A program made the translations under genes and the position numbers. The notes under the pieces were generated by a model that was not told the origin of the DNA, did not search any database, and saw nothing but the letters and a program-made list of their open reading frames with translations. A stretch of 64,000 nt of DNA. It comes from Onchocerca lupi (Eukaryota; Nematoda; Chromadorea; Rhabditida; Onchocercidae). The stretch is from contig JAOVVO010000202.1 of the NCBI GenBank assembly GCA_028564675.1, forward strand, positions 52,019 through 116,018, given 5' to 3'. Positions within the stretch are counted from its first letter, which is position 1. Each line of letters starts with the position of its first letter. This document shows, piece by piece, positions 63,151 through 64,000 of the stretch.

Positions 63151-64000
63151 ATGCGGCGACACATTGGAGATCAAGTTAGGAGAAGTCCCGAAAGGATTTA
63201 AAAAGTCGGATTTTGGAGCAGAAGGACCTCGGGTTCAGTTGGAGTTCGAGTTCAAGGTCTTATACCGACGCAGCAATAGCAATAGGAGTTCGAGTTCCGG
63301 TCCGACAGTTCAACTTCGACATAGAATTCAGTTATTCTCCTAACTAATCCCTACGAGCTACAAAGAAAAAAATAAACCAATGATCAATTTAGTCGGATAT
63401 TCTTTAGTAATAGCTTGTAACATAATCGGAGAGTCACTGTTGCGTCAATCAATAAAACTTCCTTCAAACAGAATTCGTCTTTGTTGCACAAAATAGTATA
63501 AACTTATACGACAAAAGACCAAAAGTCTTGAGATGACTTTCCACAAGAAGATATAATTCACAATTTTCGAAACATGAGTATGCACGAACAACAAAGCTTA
63601 TGATAAGGAAAGCGTCTGCCTGGAAATAATTAACTTCTATATAGCGTGATACTGTACAAGTGTTTTCTCCCAAATCGTGATCATTCCGCCTTGAAATAAT
63701 TTTATTTTGAATGTTTTCTCTGGCCTCATTAGTCGAGAGCTTTGGCTGAGAAAAAAAAAAAACTAAAGTAGCGCATGGCATCCACAAAATTATTCTTAAA
63801 TTTTGAATGTAAATCAGTTAAAACAAATTCCAACTACCATGTGAATGTGATTATACAATGTTTGTTAATACAGATTAAAGAAATGTACTTCCCAACCTGG
63901 CGCAACATCTATTCAACCCACATCGGATGTAGTCTGTCATACTTCATCTTAAGTGACAAAATGAAAATGTCGCAAAGAATAAAGGTGACCAGGTGTATTG

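Larger units (their letters stand above)
60556..64000. other. Upstream flank of FOXP and intergenic sequence
   Basis: 3.4 kb with no confident gene. It should hold the FOXP promoter. Visible structure includes an 11-bp palindrome with 4-base loop at 60923-60948, an A-run at about 62115-62131 and the repeat cluster at 63015-63150. Open frames at 62531-62226 (-) and 63787-63464 (-) are not recognised and look spurious. Confidence 0.4.

Noticed and set aside
1..64000. tRNA, rRNA, spliced-leader RNA, CRISPR or bacterial (endosymbiont) genes
   Set aside because: I looked for the conserved tRNA T-loop, the nematode SL1 sequence and compact intronless operons on both strands and saw none.

Overview
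The window reads as nuclear DNA of a nematode, most likely a clade III (spirurid/filarial-type) worm. The sequence is AT-rich. Genes are split into many short exons with introns from about 50 bases to several kb. Nearly every gene has a recognisable metazoan or C. elegans counterpart (ced-2, xpo-3, ntl-4, rab-28, fkh-7/FOXP, set-23 type). I see no bacterial operons, no rRNA or tRNA, no SL RNA gene and no intact transposon. The species assignment is inference from style only. Names are family assignments by recognition; no search was run.

Layout: (1) 28-1403 (-) SETMAR/SET-23-type histone methyltransferase, head to head with (2) 1593-3476 (+) ced-2/Crk adaptor. (3) 7242-14886 (+) BICRA/GLTSCR1-like subunit of the non-canonical SWI/SNF complex, with an 89-base poly-T inside its last intron. 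(4) 16956-19194 (+) an LSM11-like, U7-snRNP-type Sm protein. (5) 19267-26740 (-) exportin-t, tail to tail with LSM11 at only 72 bases. (6) 27726-33779 (+) CCR4-NOT subunit 4 E3 ligase. (7) 35097-36080 (-) mitochondrial ribosomal protein S24, head to head with (8) 36345-39417 (+) ZC3HC1/NIPA-type zinc finger protein. (9) 39941-43223 (-) CTTNBP2/CTTNBP2NL-type coiled-coil protein. (10) 45619-47282 (-) RAB28 GTPase. (11) 49967-60555 (-) a FOXP transcription factor with a very long glutamine tract between its zipper and forkhead domains. The rest, 60556-64000, is upstream or intergenic sequence with a small repeat cluster near 63 kb.

The genes do not form one pathway. Several act in gene expression: chromatin (SET, BICRA, FOXP), histone pre-mRNA 3' end formation (LSM11), tRNA export (exportin-t), mRNA turnover and ubiquitylation (NOT4) and mitochondrial translation (MRPS24). 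The others are signalling or cytoskeletal (CED-2, CTTNBP2NL, RAB28).

The most interesting item is the LSM11-like gene. C. elegans is understood to lack the U7 snRNP, so an LSM11 with the N-terminal motif, both Sm motifs and the connecting insertion suggests that U7-dependent histone mRNA processing survives in this lineage. Second are the FOXP gene's polyQ linker (32 uninterrupted CAA codons) and a perfect 21-bp hairpin in one of its introns.
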